64,000 nt of DNA from Conexibacter sp. DBS9H8 (GTDB taxonomy: Bacteria > Actinomycetota > Thermoleophilia > Solirubrobacterales > Solirubrobacteraceae), in assembly GCF_023330685.1 (NCBI RefSeq), contig NZ_CP097128.1, forward strand, positions 2,170,001-2,234,000, read 5' to 3'. The notes under the pieces were generated by a model. It searched no databases. It saw nothing but the letters and a program-made list of their open reading frames with translations, and was not told where the DNA came from. The first letter of the stretch is position 1; every line of letters starts with the position of its first letter. The position numbers and the translations under genes were made by a program. Shown in pieces: positions 32,905 to 41,588 of this stretch.

Positions 32905-33453
32905 ATGAGCACAGTGATCGAAACCCTGGAGCGCGCCCAGCTCCGCCGCGTACCGTCCTTTGACGCCGGAGACCGCCTGCGCGTCCACTTCCAGGTCATC
33001 GAAGGCACCCGCCGCCGGACCCAGGTGTTTGAGGGCGTGGTGATCAAGCGTCAGGGACACGGGGCCCGTGAGACCTTCACCGTGCGCAAGACCTCCTTCG
33101 GGGTTGGCGTCGAACGGACCTTTCCGCTGCATTCGCCCAAGATCGAGAAGATCGAAGTCGCCGCCCGCGGTGACGTCCGGCGCGCCAAGCTCTACTACCT
33201 CCGTGACCGGGTCGGCAAGCGTGCCCGGGTCAAGGAGCGTCGCAACACCGGGCCGGAGCCCGTGATCACCCGGGAGCTGCTCTACGGGCCGGCGTTCGCC
33301 GACGAGCCCGAGGTTGAGGCCGAGCCGGAACCCGCGGAGGCCGTCGACAGCGGCGCCCCCGACGGGGAGGCCGCCGACGTCGAGCCGGAGACGGCTGCCC
33401 CGTCCGAGTCCGCCGACTCGGACGCAGACTCACCCACGTCTGCCGAGGCCTGA
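32905..33453 (+). CDS. rplS: 50S ribosomal protein L19 with long acidic C-terminal tail
   Basis: Residues 1-120 are a normal L19 ([39 protein letters not shown]). After residue about 130 comes a tail of some 50 residues rich in Glu, Asp, Ala, Pro and Ser, giving 182 residues instead of the usual 115-130. Such a tail would lie near the subunit interface (bridge B8 region) and is strongly negative. The gene has its own TATCCT box. Confidence 0.94.
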   Translation: MSTVIETLERAQLRRVPSFDAGDRLRVHFQVIEGTRRRTQVFEGVVIKRQGHGARETFTVRKTSFGVGVERTFPLHSPKIEKIEVAARGDVRRAKLYYLRDRVGKRARVKERRNTGPEPVITRELLYGPAFADEPEVEAEPEPAEAVDSGAPDGEAADVEPETAAPSESADSDADSPTSAEA

Positions 33454-33469
33454 GAGCCGAGGCCGCGGC

Positions 33470-34132
33470 GTGAGGTCGCCGTTGGCCTCACGTGATCGCA
33501 CGGCCCCGGCAGAGCCGGGCTCTGCCTCCGGTCGCACCCGGGGGCGCGCGGTCGTCGAACTGGCGATCATCGCCGTGGCCGCGCTCGCGCTCGTCGCCGC
33601 AATCCAAGCGTGGGTGCTCACGCCCTACCGGATCCCGAGCGCGTCGATGCAGCCGTCCCTCGCGGTCGGTGAGCGGATTCTCGTCAGCCGGATCGGGCTC
33701 CGCTTCCAGAAACCCCGGATCGGCGACATCATGGTGTTCCACCCGCCGGCCGACGACACCGGCTGCGCCGACCTCCTTCAGGGCCCGGGCGCGCCCTCCG
33801 GACAGGCCTGCGACACGGTCGGGCACGTCGAGGGGTCGGTGACCTTTGTCAAGCGGGTCGTCGGCGTCCCCGGGGACCGCCTGCAGATCATCGACGGGCA
33901 GGTGATCGTCAACGGCCACCCGGAATCCCGGCGCGGCATCGTTCCCTGTCCGGACAACAGCGCCTGCAGCTTCCCGCGGGCGATCGTCGTTCCCCCGGGC
34001 GACTACTACATGATGGGCGACAACCGGCCCGACTCCGAGGACAGCCGCTTCTGGGGCCCCGTGCCCGCCGCCTGGCTGATCGGCTACGTGTTCGCCGCCT
34101 ACTGGCCTCTCAGCCGGATCGGAACCATATGA
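33470..34132 (+). CDS. lepB: Type I signal peptidase LepB
   Basis: Cleaves secretory signal peptides outside the membrane. Starting at GTG 33470 it has 220 residues: a cytoplasmic basic segment, one helix (VVELAIIAVAALALVAAIQAWV), nucleophile Ser in IPSASMQPSL, general-base Lys in FVKRVVGVPGD, and the box GDNRPDSEDSRFWGPV. Two Cys-containing loops (GCADLLQ...GQAC; PCPDNSAC) are insertions that could form disulfides. A TTG at 33482 is an alternative start. Stop overlaps rnhB. Confidence 0.9.
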   Translation: MRSPLASRDRTAPAEPGSASGRTRGRAVVELAIIAVAALALVAAIQAWVLTPYRIPSASMQPSLAVGERILVSRIGLRFQKPRIGDIMVFHPPADDTGCADLLQGPGAPSGQACDTVGHVEGSVTFVKRVVGVPGDRLQIIDGQVIVNGHPESRRGIVPCPDNSACSFPRAIVVPPGDYYMMGDNRPDSEDSRFWGPVPAAWLIGYVFAAYWPLSRIGTI

Positions 34133-34797
34133 GCACGCGACAGGCTCCGGGACCGCGGCTGTTCCGGCACGACCGGCGGCTCGGCTTTCGGTATGTCGCA
34201 GGCGCCGACGAGGCCGGGCGGGGATGTCTCGCCGGGCCGCTGGTCGCCGCCGCGGTCCTCTTCGATCTGGAACGCCTGCGCCCCGCCGACCTGCGGGCTC
34301 TGTCGGCTCTCGACGACTCAAAACGCCAGCGTCCGGACGTGCGCGCCGCGCTCTATCCCGAGATTCTCCAACGCGCGACGCGGGTGACGATCGTGTCCCG
34401 CTGCGCAGCGGAGATCGACCGGCGCGGCCTGCACGTGACAAACCTCGGGGCGCTTGCCGACGCCCTGCTCGGCGTCGCCCGGGACGGGTGCATCTGTCTC
34501 AGCGACGGTTTTGCCCTGCCGCCGCTCGGGCAGCCCCAGCGGGCGATCGTCAAGGGTGACGCAACAAGTGCGGCGATCGCCGCCGCCTCGGTCATCGCCA
34601 AGGAGACCCGCGACCGGTACATGCGCCGAGTCGGGTCGCGCCTGCCGGAGTGGCGCTTTGGCGAGCACGTCGGATACGGCACCCGCGAGCATCGTGCGGC
34701 GATTGAACGCCTCGGCGTGACCCCGCTGCACCGCCTCTCCTTCCGTTCCGCCGCCTATCCGCAGTTGCGGCTGGAGGACCAAATCGGCGAGCGCTGA
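34129..34797 (+). CDS. rnhB: Ribonuclease HII
   Basis: Removes ribonucleotides from DNA. The 222-residue enzyme has GADEAGRGCLAGPLVAAAV with the DEAGRG motif, the conserved LDDSKR-like ALDDSKRQR, VKGDATSAAIAAASVIAK and a C-terminal H-rich part. ATG overlaps the lepB stop. Convergent with yraN, 15 bases apart. Confidence 0.94.
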   Translation: MSTRQAPGPRLFRHDRRLGFRYVAGADEAGRGCLAGPLVAAAVLFDLERLRPADLRALSALDDSKRQRPDVRAALYPEILQRATRVTIVSRCAAEIDRRGLHVTNLGALADALLGVARDGCICLSDGFALPPLGQPQRAIVKGDATSAAIAAASVIAKETRDRYMRRVGSRLPEWRFGEHVGYGTREHRAAIERLGVTPLHRLSFRSAAYPQLRLEDQIGER

Positions 34798-34812
34798 TCC
34801 GGCGGGCCGCTC

Positions 34813-35208
34813 TCAGAAGGCTCCCTCGAGGTGGTCGAGCCGGATCAGCTGACCGGAGCGGTCGACGGTGACGCCGATCGCGTCAAAGCGACACTCGCAA
34901 CGCTGGGAGCGCCCCGGGTTCTCCGCCAGCCATTGGGCGGCCATCCGGCGCACACGGCGCCGTTTCTCGGCGCCGATCGACTCGAGCGGATCATGCCAGA
35001 GAGGGCCTAGCCGCCGGGTCTTGACCTCACAGATCACCAGGCAATCGTCGCTCACGGCGACGATGTCGAGCTCGCCCCAGCGCGTCCGGTAGTTACGCGC
35101 CAGCAACGCATAGCCGCGGCGGCGCAGATGAGCACAGGCGATCGTCTCACCGAGGGCCCCAAGCCCGCGACGAGGATCGGAGGGATCGGCGGGATCGGCG
35201 GTGACCAC
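34813..35208 (-). CDS. UPF0102 (YraN) endonuclease-fold protein
   Basis: A 131-residue YraN-family protein with the restriction-endonuclease-like core: GETIACAHLRRRGY, RTRWGELDIVAV and VICEVKTRR, where the E...D...ExK residues are intact. Function is not established for the family; in many genomes it neighbours rnhB as here. GTG start at 35208. The first residues (DPADPSDP) are encoded by 9-base tandem repeats (about 35175-35205). Confidence 0.87.
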   Translation of the reverse strand: MVTADPADPSDPRRGLGALGETIACAHLRRRGYALLARNYRTRWGELDIVAVSDDCLVICEVKTRRLGPLWHDPLESIGAEKRRRVRRMAAQWLAENPGRSQRCECRFDAIGVTVDRSGQLIRLDHLEGAF

Positions 35209-35241
35209 AAGGTCACGCTAGGGCCGACACCGCGTAACGCG

Positions 35242-35378
35242 TTGACACAGAAACGACGTCTCGCCAACGATGTGGTGACAGATCTGAAACGGGCCCGGGT
35301 CCGACCGGGAGCTGAACGGAAACGGTGAGGCAACGGTGATCTCTGTGACAGCGCCGTGACAGGAGCCGGGGATACGGT
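35242..35378 (+). promoter_or_regulatory. comM-dprA promoter region
   Basis: TACGGT (35373-35378) ends 7 bases before the comM ATG. Upstream are a TTGACA at 35242-35247 and two GTGACA copies at 35345-35350 and 35356-35361, which may be -35 elements or part of a repeat-type operator (TGACAG-N5-TGACAG). Confidence 0.4.
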
Positions 35379-35385
35379 CACTGAC

Positions 35386-36855
35386 ATGCTCGCTCGGGTC
35401 GCCACCTTCGCCATCGACGGGGTCGAGCCGCTGCTGGTCACCGTCGAGGTGGACATCCGGCCCGGGCTGCCCGCCTTCACGGTCGTCGGCCTCGGGGACG
35501 CCGCGGTCCGGGAGGCGCGCGAGCGGGTCCGTGCGGCGGTGCTCAACTCCGGCTTCGCCTTCCCCCAGCAGCGGATCACCGCGAACCTCGCCCCAGCCTC
35601 GCTGCGTAAGATCGGCCCGGGCTTCGACGCGGCGATCGCCCTCGCCGTCCTCGCCGCGAGCGGGCAGATGCCCGCCGGCTTTGTCGCCGGCGTCGCGGTT
35701 TTCGGTGAGCTGTCACTGAGCGGCGAACTGCGCCCGCTCCCGGGCGCCCTCGCCGTGGCTGAGGGCGCCCGGGCGCACGGAATCCCGCGGCTGATCGTGC
35801 CGCGCGCCCGTGGGCCGGAGGCGGCCCTCGTCGACGGCCTCGAGGTTGCGGCGGTCGAGAGCCTGCGAGCGGTCGTCGACGCCGCCACCGGCCGTCGGCT
35901 TCCCGAACCCCCCGATCCCGCGGCGCCGGACCCGTTCGGTGGCGGCCCCGACCTGGCGGACGTGCGCGGGCACCCGCTCGCGCTGCTCGGTCTCGAGGTC
36001 GCCGCGGCCGGCCGCCATAACCTGCTGCTCGAGGGGCCGCCCGGAACCGGCAAGACGATGCTCGCGCGTCGCCTCGGGTCGATCCTGCCGCCACTCAGCC
36101 GGGCAGAAGCGATCGCCGTGACACGGATCCACAGCATCGCCGGGATCGGCACCGGCGGTCTCATCAGCCAGCGGCCGTTTCGCGCGCCGCATCACACGAT
36201 CTCGGCGGCCGGGCTCGTCGGCGGGGGCAGCCACCCGCGCCCCGGGGAGGCGACCCTCGCCCACCACGGGGTCCTCTTCCTGGATGAGCTCGCCGAGTTC
36301 TCGCGTCCCGCCCTCGAGGCGCTGCGCCAGCCGTTGGAGGACGGATACGTGACGATCGTACGGGGCCAGCGGGTGACCGTCTTCCCGACCGACGTGATGC
36401 TCGTGGCGGCGACCAACCCGTGTCCGTGCGGGTACGCGGGCGCGCGGGAGCGGCGCTGTGAGTGCGGGGAGGCCGACCGGATGCGCTACCGGCGCCGGCT
36501 CAGCGGCCCGCTGCTGGACCGGATCGACCTGATGGTCGACGTCCAGCGACCAGCCGAATCCGACCTGGCCAGCCCGCCCCGCACGAGCTCGGCGGAGGTT
36601 CGCGGACGGGTGACTGAGGCACGCGAGCGAGCCCAGGCGCGCGGCGGCTGTGGCCTGCGCCTCACCTCTGGCGCACGGGCGGCGATCCGGACCGCCTATG
36701 AAGCGGGGGCACTGTCGCCGCGCGGTCGCGCCCGGGTGCGGTCGGTCGCGGAGACGATCGCCGACCTCGAGGGTCACGCGGCGATCGAGGAGGCCGATCT
36801 GCTGCTCGCCCTCGGCCTGCGCCGGCGCAGCGGCACCGAAGCGGTGCCGGCATGA
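35386..36855 (+). CDS. comM: ComM/YifB Mg-chelatase-like AAA+ ATPase
   Basis: A 489-residue ComM, a hexameric helicase that promotes branch migration during natural transformation. The N-terminal ChlI-like domain (about 20-140) begins ARVATFAIDGVEPLLV; Walker A is LEGPPGTGKTMLARRL and Walker B FLDELAEF; the cysteine cluster NPCPCGYAGARERRCECG follows; the C-terminal lid is intact. The dprA gene overlaps by ATGA, so the pair forms a competence/recombination operon, although no DNA-uptake gene is seen here. Confidence 0.93.
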   Translation: MLARVATFAIDGVEPLLVTVEVDIRPGLPAFTVVGLGDAAVREARERVRAAVLNSGFAFPQQRITANLAPASLRKIGPGFDAAIALAVLAASGQMPAGFVAGVAVFGELSLSGELRPLPGALAVAEGARAHGIPRLIVPRARGPEAALVDGLEVAAVESLRAVVDAATGRRLPEPPDPAAPDPFGGGPDLADVRGHPLALLGLEVAAAGRHNLLLEGPPGTGKTMLARRLGSILPPLSRAEAIAVTRIHSIAGIGTGGLISQRPFRAPHHTISAAGLVGGGSHPRPGEATLAHHGVLFLDELAEFSRPALEALRQPLEDGYVTIVRGQRVTVFPTDVMLVAATNPCPCGYAGARERRCECGEADRMRYRRRLSGPLLDRIDLMVDVQRPAESDLASPPRTSSAEVRGRVTEARERAQARGGCGLRLTSGARAAIRTAYEAGALSPRGRARVRSVAETIADLEGHAAIEEADLLLALGLRRRSGTEAVPA

Positions 36856-37973
36856 GCGGTTGGTCCATGAGCGCATGTGAGGGATGCCTGCGCCGGACCT
36901 GGCTGCTCGAACGCCTCGCAGGTCACCTCGAGCGCCAACGGGCGGTGATCGAGAGCCTGCTCGAACGCGAGGACGGCGAGCTGATCGAGCTGCTCGGCGG
37001 AAGGGGCCGCGCCGAGCTGCTCGCCCGTCATCTGCGGTACGGCCCGGAGGAGGCCGAGCTGGCCCGGGAGGAGGCCCGCCGCGCCGGCCTTGTCCTGATC
37101 TGCCGTCACGACCTGCGCTATCCCTCCCGACTCACAGAACTCGGGACGCTCGCGCCGGCCCTGCTCGCCGTCAACGGCGATCACGCGCGCCTCGACCGGC
37201 TCGCCGCCGGAGCGGCGGTCGCCGTGGTCGGCACCCGGCGCCCGACCGGATATGGGCTCGAGGCGGCCCACCGCCTCGGTGCCGATCTGGCCGGCGCCGG
37301 GGTCGCGGTGATCAGCGGCTTGGCCTACGGGATCGACAGCGCCGCCCACACGGGGGCGATCGCTGCAGGCGGTCTCACCGCCGCCGTGCTCGCCGCGGCG
37401 GCGCAGCGACCATCGCCTGCCGGCAAGGCGCCGCTGTTTGGGTCGATCCTCGCCACAGGCCTCGTGCTGAGCGAGTTCGGTCCCGCCGGGTTCGGGCGTC
37501 GCTGGACCTTCCAGGCTCGCAACCGGATCGTCGCCGGCCTCGCCGACGCGACCGTCATCGTCGAGGCGACGACGCGCTCGGGGGCGCTCATCACCGCCCG
37601 GGTCAGTGACCGCATTGGCCGCGTCACCGCAGCGCTGCCCGGTCCCGTCGGCACTCCTCAGTCCGCCGGCCCGAATGAGATTCTCGCCAAGTTCCAGGCC
37701 GCGGGTCAGTCCCTCAACCCGGATCGGGTCCGGGCCGTCCGGGGTGCCCAGGACGTCCTCGATCTCCTCTACGGGGAGGGGATCGTCGAGGTGCACCGGC
37801 CCCGGACGACCCCGCTGACCCCGGACGAGGCACGGCTGCTGGAGGCGATCCGTGACGGCCGGGACGCGGTCGCGGCACTCGCGCCGGCGCAGCTGGCGAC
37901 CCTCAGCGCCCTCGAGCTCAAGGGCGCCGTGCGCCGCGGGCCCGGCGGGACGCTCCAGCCCGCGGTGCGCTGA
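36852..37973 (+). CDS. dprA: DNA-processing protein DprA
   Basis: Loads RecA on incoming single-stranded DNA. The 373-residue protein has an N-terminal SAM-like region, the Rossmann DprA domain (VVGTRRPTGYGLEAAHRL, ISGLAYGIDSAAHTGAI, ARNRIVAGLADATVIVEA), and a C-terminal winged helix (LTPDEARLLEAI). The stretch that is usually VLGCGLDxxYP is shortened to VLAAAAQRPSP. Overlaps comM. Confidence 0.93.
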   Translation: MSGWSMSACEGCLRRTWLLERLAGHLERQRAVIESLLEREDGELIELLGGRGRAELLARHLRYGPEEAELAREEARRAGLVLICRHDLRYPSRLTELGTLAPALLAVNGDHARLDRLAAGAAVAVVGTRRPTGYGLEAAHRLGADLAGAGVAVISGLAYGIDSAAHTGAIAAGGLTAAVLAAAAQRPSPAGKAPLFGSILATGLVLSEFGPAGFGRRWTFQARNRIVAGLADATVIVEATTRSGALITARVSDRIGRVTAALPGPVGTPQSAGPNEILAKFQAAGQSLNPDRVRAVRGAQDVLDLLYGEGIVEVHRPRTTPLTPDEARLLEAIRDGRDAVAALAPAQLATLSALELKGAVRRGPGGTLQPAVR

Positions 37974-37992
37974 GGAAGCGGGAAGGTCCGGC

Positions 37993-37998
37993 TACGCT
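37993..37998 (+). promoter_or_regulatory. -10 box (TACGCT) of thiD
   Basis: TACGCT ends 6 bases before the thiD ATG. Confidence 0.5.
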
Positions 37999-38004
37999 GG
38001 CGCC

Positions 38005-38817
38005 ATGGCCTCGCCGCGTATCCCCCGGCTCCTCAGCATCGCCGGCTCTGACTCCGGTGGTGGGGCGGGTATCCAGGCCGACCTCAAGGCGTTTGCCGCC
38101 TGCGGGGTGTACGGAATGACCGCGATCACCGCGATCACCGCACAGAACACGGTGGGCGTGAGCGCGATTCACCATGTGCCGCCGGAGCTGATCGGCGCCC
38201 AGATCGCCGCCGTGCACGACGACATCGGCATCGACGCGATCAAGATCGGGATGCTCGGCCGGGTCGAGACGATCCTCGCGGTCGCCGCCGCCCTCGCACG
38301 ACTCGACCCTGCGATCCCCGTCGTCCTCGACCCGGTGATGGTCGCCGAGTCGGGTGCGGTGCTGCTCGAGCCGGCCGCCCGAGCGGCCCTGATGGAGGCG
38401 CTCATCCCGAGGGCCACCGTCCTCACCCCGAACCTCCCGGAGGCGCGGGTGCTCGCCGAGAGCGCCGACGGCGACGGTGCGAGCCTCGCGCTCGCGCTCG
38501 CCCGCCTCGGTCCCCGGTACGTCGTCGTCACCGGTGGACACCGCACAGATCCCGTCGACCTCTACTGTGACGGCGAGCGGGTCATCGAACTGCCCGGAGC
38601 GCGCCACCCCGACGGCGCCGCCCACGGCTCTGGATGTACTCACTCCAGCGTCCTCGCCGCACGGCTCGCGTTCGGCGACACACCCCTGGAGGCGGCCCGG
38701 GAGGCGCGCCGGCAGGCCGGGGAGGCGGTCGCCCACGGTCTGCGTGACCTCGGCGCGGGTGCCGGGCCGGTCGACATCCTCAACCTCGCCGCTCGGCCGG
38801 CCGCGGCCGGGAGGTGA
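38005..38817 (+). CDS. thiD: Hydroxymethylpyrimidine (phosphate) kinase ThiD
   Basis: Phosphorylates HMP to HMP-PP in thiamine synthesis or salvage. The 270-residue ribokinase-fold enzyme shows [51 protein letters not shown] and the catalytic loop [15 protein letters not shown]. No other thiamine gene and no TPP riboswitch are in the window. Confidence 0.95.
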   Translation: MASPRIPRLLSIAGSDSGGGAGIQADLKAFAACGVYGMTAITAITAQNTVGVSAIHHVPPELIGAQIAAVHDDIGIDAIKIGMLGRVETILAVAAALARLDPAIPVVLDPVMVAESGAVLLEPAARAALMEALIPRATVLTPNLPEARVLAESADGDGASLALALARLGPRYVVVTGGHRTDPVDLYCDGERVIELPGARHPDGAAHGSGCTHSSVLAARLAFGDTPLEAAREARRQAGEAVAHGLRDLGAGAGPVDILNLAARPAAAGR

Positions 38818-38857
38818 GAGCGCGCGCGAACACCGCCCGGGGTGGCCCTGTCTCTGG

Positions 38858-38863
38858 CATACT
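38858..38863 (+). promoter_or_regulatory. Putative -10 box (CATACT) of a small gene
   Basis: CATACT ends 6 bases before the GTG at 38870; first-base variant of TAnnnT. Confidence 0.35.
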
Positions 38864-38869
38864 GACGCG

Positions 38870-39115
38870 GTGCGTTTCCTGAGGATGAAGGCCGGGCACG
38901 GTGAGGTGGTGATCGCCGAGGGAGATATCACCAGCGCCGAAGATGAGGAGCGCCTCATCAGCGAGTTCCGCCGCCAGATCGATTCGGGCCTGTGGGCGGC
39001 GGTGCCGACGACGACCCCGGCCGGCATGCGCGCCTCGCAGCTCGTCCGCTCCTTCGCGGAGATCCCCCGGGACGCCGACCGTGTGATCTTCATCCCCCGG
39101 GCCGCCGGAGGCTGA
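38870..39115 (+). CDS. Uncharacterised small protein (81 aa)
   Basis: Not recognised. GTG start 6 bases after CATACT. It is a mixed alpha/beta-looking soluble protein: a short beta start (FLRMKAGHGEVVIAEGD), a charged helix (SAEDEERLISEFRRQID), a middle TTTPAGMRASQLVRSF and the end DADRVIFIPRAAGG. It is followed after 2 bases by a one-helix membrane protein, so the two likely work together. Codon usage is typical of the window. Confidence 0.65.
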   Translation: MRFLRMKAGHGEVVIAEGDITSAEDEERLISEFRRQIDSGLWAAVPTTTPAGMRASQLVRSFAEIPRDADRVIFIPRAAGG

Positions 39116-39117
39116 GG

Positions 39118-39738
39118 ATGCTGATCGCCCTCGGCGCCGCGGTCGCCGTGACCGTCATGCTCCTCGCTGACCTCGTCGCCCCCGCGCTGCTGGAGGCCTG
39201 GTCCCGGATGCGCGCCGGACGGCGTCCCGCCGAACGCTTCCTGCTCACGGACCCCGGCACCGAGCGGCGGGCCGAACAGCGCGCCCGGGAGCTGCTGCGC
39301 TCCTGCGTCAACGATGAGGAGTGGAGCATGTACCGCGAGCTCGGCTTCATCCGGGTATGGAGCGGAGCTCACGGCCATGCCGGAGACATCGCCTACCTCA
39401 TCTACCCCCACCGGCCGATCGTCTCCTTCCTCGTCGCCACGGGAGCGCCGCTGCACGAGTACTGCGTCGTGTTCCCTGACGCTGACGAACCCGGGTCTGG
39501 CCAGAGCCGGCGTCTGCCCGACTCCGATGACGCGCTCGCCAAGTGGATGGCTCTCACCGGGGACGAGACCCGCTTCCTGGAGGCCGCCAACGAACATCGC
39601 GCCGGCCGTCAGATTCCGCTCAACCAGATCCGCGGTGACATCTGGCGACTGTCGCGCTGGGAGGGTTCGCGTCTGCGCGCCCGCAGCGGTGACGGGCGCT
39701 CCGCCTCAGGGCAATCCGCCTCGCCGGTCGGCGACTGA
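39118..39738 (+). CDS. Uncharacterised membrane-anchored protein
   Basis: A 206-residue protein with one N-terminal helix (LIALGAAVAVTVMLLADLVAPALL) and a cytosolic or external domain: a charged helix region (ERRAEQRARELLRSC), then a compact domain with EEWSMYRELGFIRVW, AYLIYPHRPIVSFLV and EYCVVFPD. No family recognised. It directly follows the 81-residue gene. The C-terminal 20 residues are Ser/Gly-rich. Confidence 0.65.
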   Translation: MLIALGAAVAVTVMLLADLVAPALLEAWSRMRAGRRPAERFLLTDPGTERRAEQRARELLRSCVNDEEWSMYRELGFIRVWSGAHGHAGDIAYLIYPHRPIVSFLVATGAPLHEYCVVFPDADEPGSGQSRRLPDSDDALAKWMALTGDETRFLEAANEHRAGRQIPLNQIRGDIWRLSRWEGSRLRARSGDGRSASGQSASPVGD

Positions 39739-39805
39739 CCCACGCACCGGCCTCCGGGCGCAGTCCCGTGGCGAAGGGGTTTGTGAGAGTTCGATGAGAA
39801 CAGGT

Positions 39806-39863
39806 GGGAATCGGGTTGCAGACCGTCGAATCCGGTGAGAGATTCCCCAACCGGGGGTAGCAT
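39806..39863 (+). promoter_or_regulatory. L,D-transpeptidase promoter with inverted repeat
   Basis: TAGCAT (39858-39863) is a candidate -10 box giving a leader of roughly 25 bases with GAGGAA before the GTG at 39897. GGGAATC (39806-39812) and GATTCCC (39841-39847) form an inverted repeat just upstream that could be an operator. Confidence 0.4.
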
Positions 39864-39896
39864 TCAACCGACAACCCGCTGTCAGTGAGGAACCCA

Positions 39897-41534
39897 GTGA
39901 GTCAACCCCAACCCCTGACCCTGGGGCCCGGCCCGTCCGACCGTCGCTGGGTCCCCCGGATCGTAGCGCTGACCGCGCTCGCCCTGCCGGTGATCGCCGC
40001 GGTCGTCGTGGGCGTGCTCATCACGACCTCCACCCCTGCGTTGCGCAGCAGCCCGACCGCACTCGCTGGGCTGACCCTTCCCTTCGGTGGCGCGCGGGTC
40101 ACCCACGTCGCCGCCGTCGTCGGGCGTGAGCAGAAGAACCTTCCTGTCCGGCTCGTCGGCGACGAGGTGTGGCCCGTCGGCACAGTCGGGGCAGGCCAGC
40201 CGGTGACGGTCGTCGTCACCCTCCGCCGCCCCGGATGGAACGCCTGGTTCGCCGGTGCCGACACGAAGCTGACGCTCACCGAGACGACCCCCGTCGCCCG
40301 GCTCACGAACTCCTACCTGACCCTCGCCAAGGGCGAGCCACTGCAGTTGCACTTCACCGCTCCGGTGCGCGTGTTCGCCGACGCGGTGTCCGGGGCAGCG
40401 CTGCGCACCCGGCGCTTCAGGACCCCGCGCGCCAGCGTTGCCGTCACCCCGAACGCCAGCGCCGGCACGCTCAGGGTGGCCGGCGCGCCACGCACCTGGG
40501 AGCGACCGCAGGTGCAGACGGTGTCCTGGTTCCCGGCCGGCAGCGCGGCGACGGCGGTCGCCACCCCGGCCCCCGGCAGCACGCTGGCGCCCCAGTCATC
40601 GATCACGCTCACCTTCTCCACACCGGTCGCCAAAGCACTGTCGGGGCACCTGCCCGCGGTGACCCCGTCCGGGGTGGGCAGCTGGCGGACGCTCAACAGC
40701 CACGCGATCCAGTTCGTTCCGAGCGGGTACGGCTACGGGCTCGGTGCGCAGGTACAGGTCGCGCTGCCCGCCGGCGTGCACCTGGTCGGTGGCACCGGCG
40801 ACCCGGTCGGGACCTGGTCGGTGCCCGCCGGCTCGACCACGCGCCTCCAGCAGCTGCTCGCCGAACTCGGATACCTGCCCGTCAGTTACACCCCGGCGGG
40901 CGCCCACGTCGCCGGGACTGTCAGCGCCCAGGAGGCGGCGGCGATCAATCCGCCCAGCGGCCACTGGGCGTGGCGGTGGCCGAATACGCCCGCGACGCTC
41001 AAGGCTCAGTGGCAGCCCGGCGCCTACAACGAGATCACCAAGGCGGCGGTGATGAGCTTTGAGAACAACCAAGGGCTCACCGTCGACGGGGTCGACGGAC
41101 CGCAGGTGTGGAAGGCGCTGCTCGCCGCCGATCTCGCGCACCAGACCAACAGCTTCGGGTACACCTTCGTGTTCGTCCATGAGGCAAACTCGGGTGAATA
41201 CGAGCAGACCTGGCACAACGGGAAGATCGTCACGACGGGTCCCGTCAACACCGGCGTCGCCGCCGCAGGAGGCACTCAGACCGGCGTGTTCGCCGTCTTT
41301 GAGCACCTGCCGGTGACGACGATGAGCGGCGTCAACCCGAACGGCACCCACTATCACGACCCCGGGATTCCCGACGTCTCCTACTTCAACGGCGGTGACG
41401 CGCTGCACGGGTTCATCCGCGCCTCCTACGGGTTTCCCCAGAGCGACGGGTGCGTCGAGATGCCCTTCTCAGAGGCCGCCGCCGTGTACCCCTACACCCC
41501 GATCGGCACCGTCGTCGACGTCTCCACCGCCTGA
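39897..41534 (+). CDS. L,D-transpeptidase with peptidoglycan-binding domain
   Basis: A 545-residue secreted or anchored enzyme forming 3-3 peptidoglycan crosslinks. After one helix (ALTALALPVIAAVVVGVLI) come beta-rich domains (about 50-310), a peptidoglycan-binding domain (LQQLLAELGYLPV...AVMSFENNQGLTVDGVDGP) and a C-terminal YkuD domain with the catalytic segment HGFIRAS...SDGCVEMP, whose Cys is the nucleophile. The Shine-Dalgarno GAGGAA favours GTG 39897; an in-frame GTG at 39885 is possible. The layout resembles mycobacterial Ldt proteins. Confidence 0.88.
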   Translation: MSQPQPLTLGPGPSDRRWVPRIVALTALALPVIAAVVVGVLITTSTPALRSSPTALAGLTLPFGGARVTHVAAVVGREQKNLPVRLVGDEVWPVGTVGAGQPVTVVVTLRRPGWNAWFAGADTKLTLTETTPVARLTNSYLTLAKGEPLQLHFTAPVRVFADAVSGAALRTRRFRTPRASVAVTPNASAGTLRVAGAPRTWERPQVQTVSWFPAGSAATAVATPAPGSTLAPQSSITLTFSTPVAKALSGHLPAVTPSGVGSWRTLNSHAIQFVPSGYGYGLGAQVQVALPAGVHLVGGTGDPVGTWSVPAGSTTRLQQLLAELGYLPVSYTPAGAHVAGTVSAQEAAAINPPSGHWAWRWPNTPATLKAQWQPGAYNEITKAAVMSFENNQGLTVDGVDGPQVWKALLAADLAHQTNSFGYTFVFVHEANSGEYEQTWHNGKIVTTGPVNTGVAAAGGTQTGVFAVFEHLPVTTMSGVNPNGTHYHDPGIPDVSYFNGGDALHGFIRASYGFPQSDGCVEMPFSEAAAVYPYTPIGTVVDVSTA

Positions 41535-41588
41535 ACCGGCACGAGCGTCCGAGTAGGACTCTCACCGGCTCCCGGCGAACCCTACGGC

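Noticed and set aside
35175..35205. GATCGG-type 9-base tandem repeat as a regulatory array
   Set aside because: It lies inside the yraN coding region and is explained by the repeated DP(A/S) residues.
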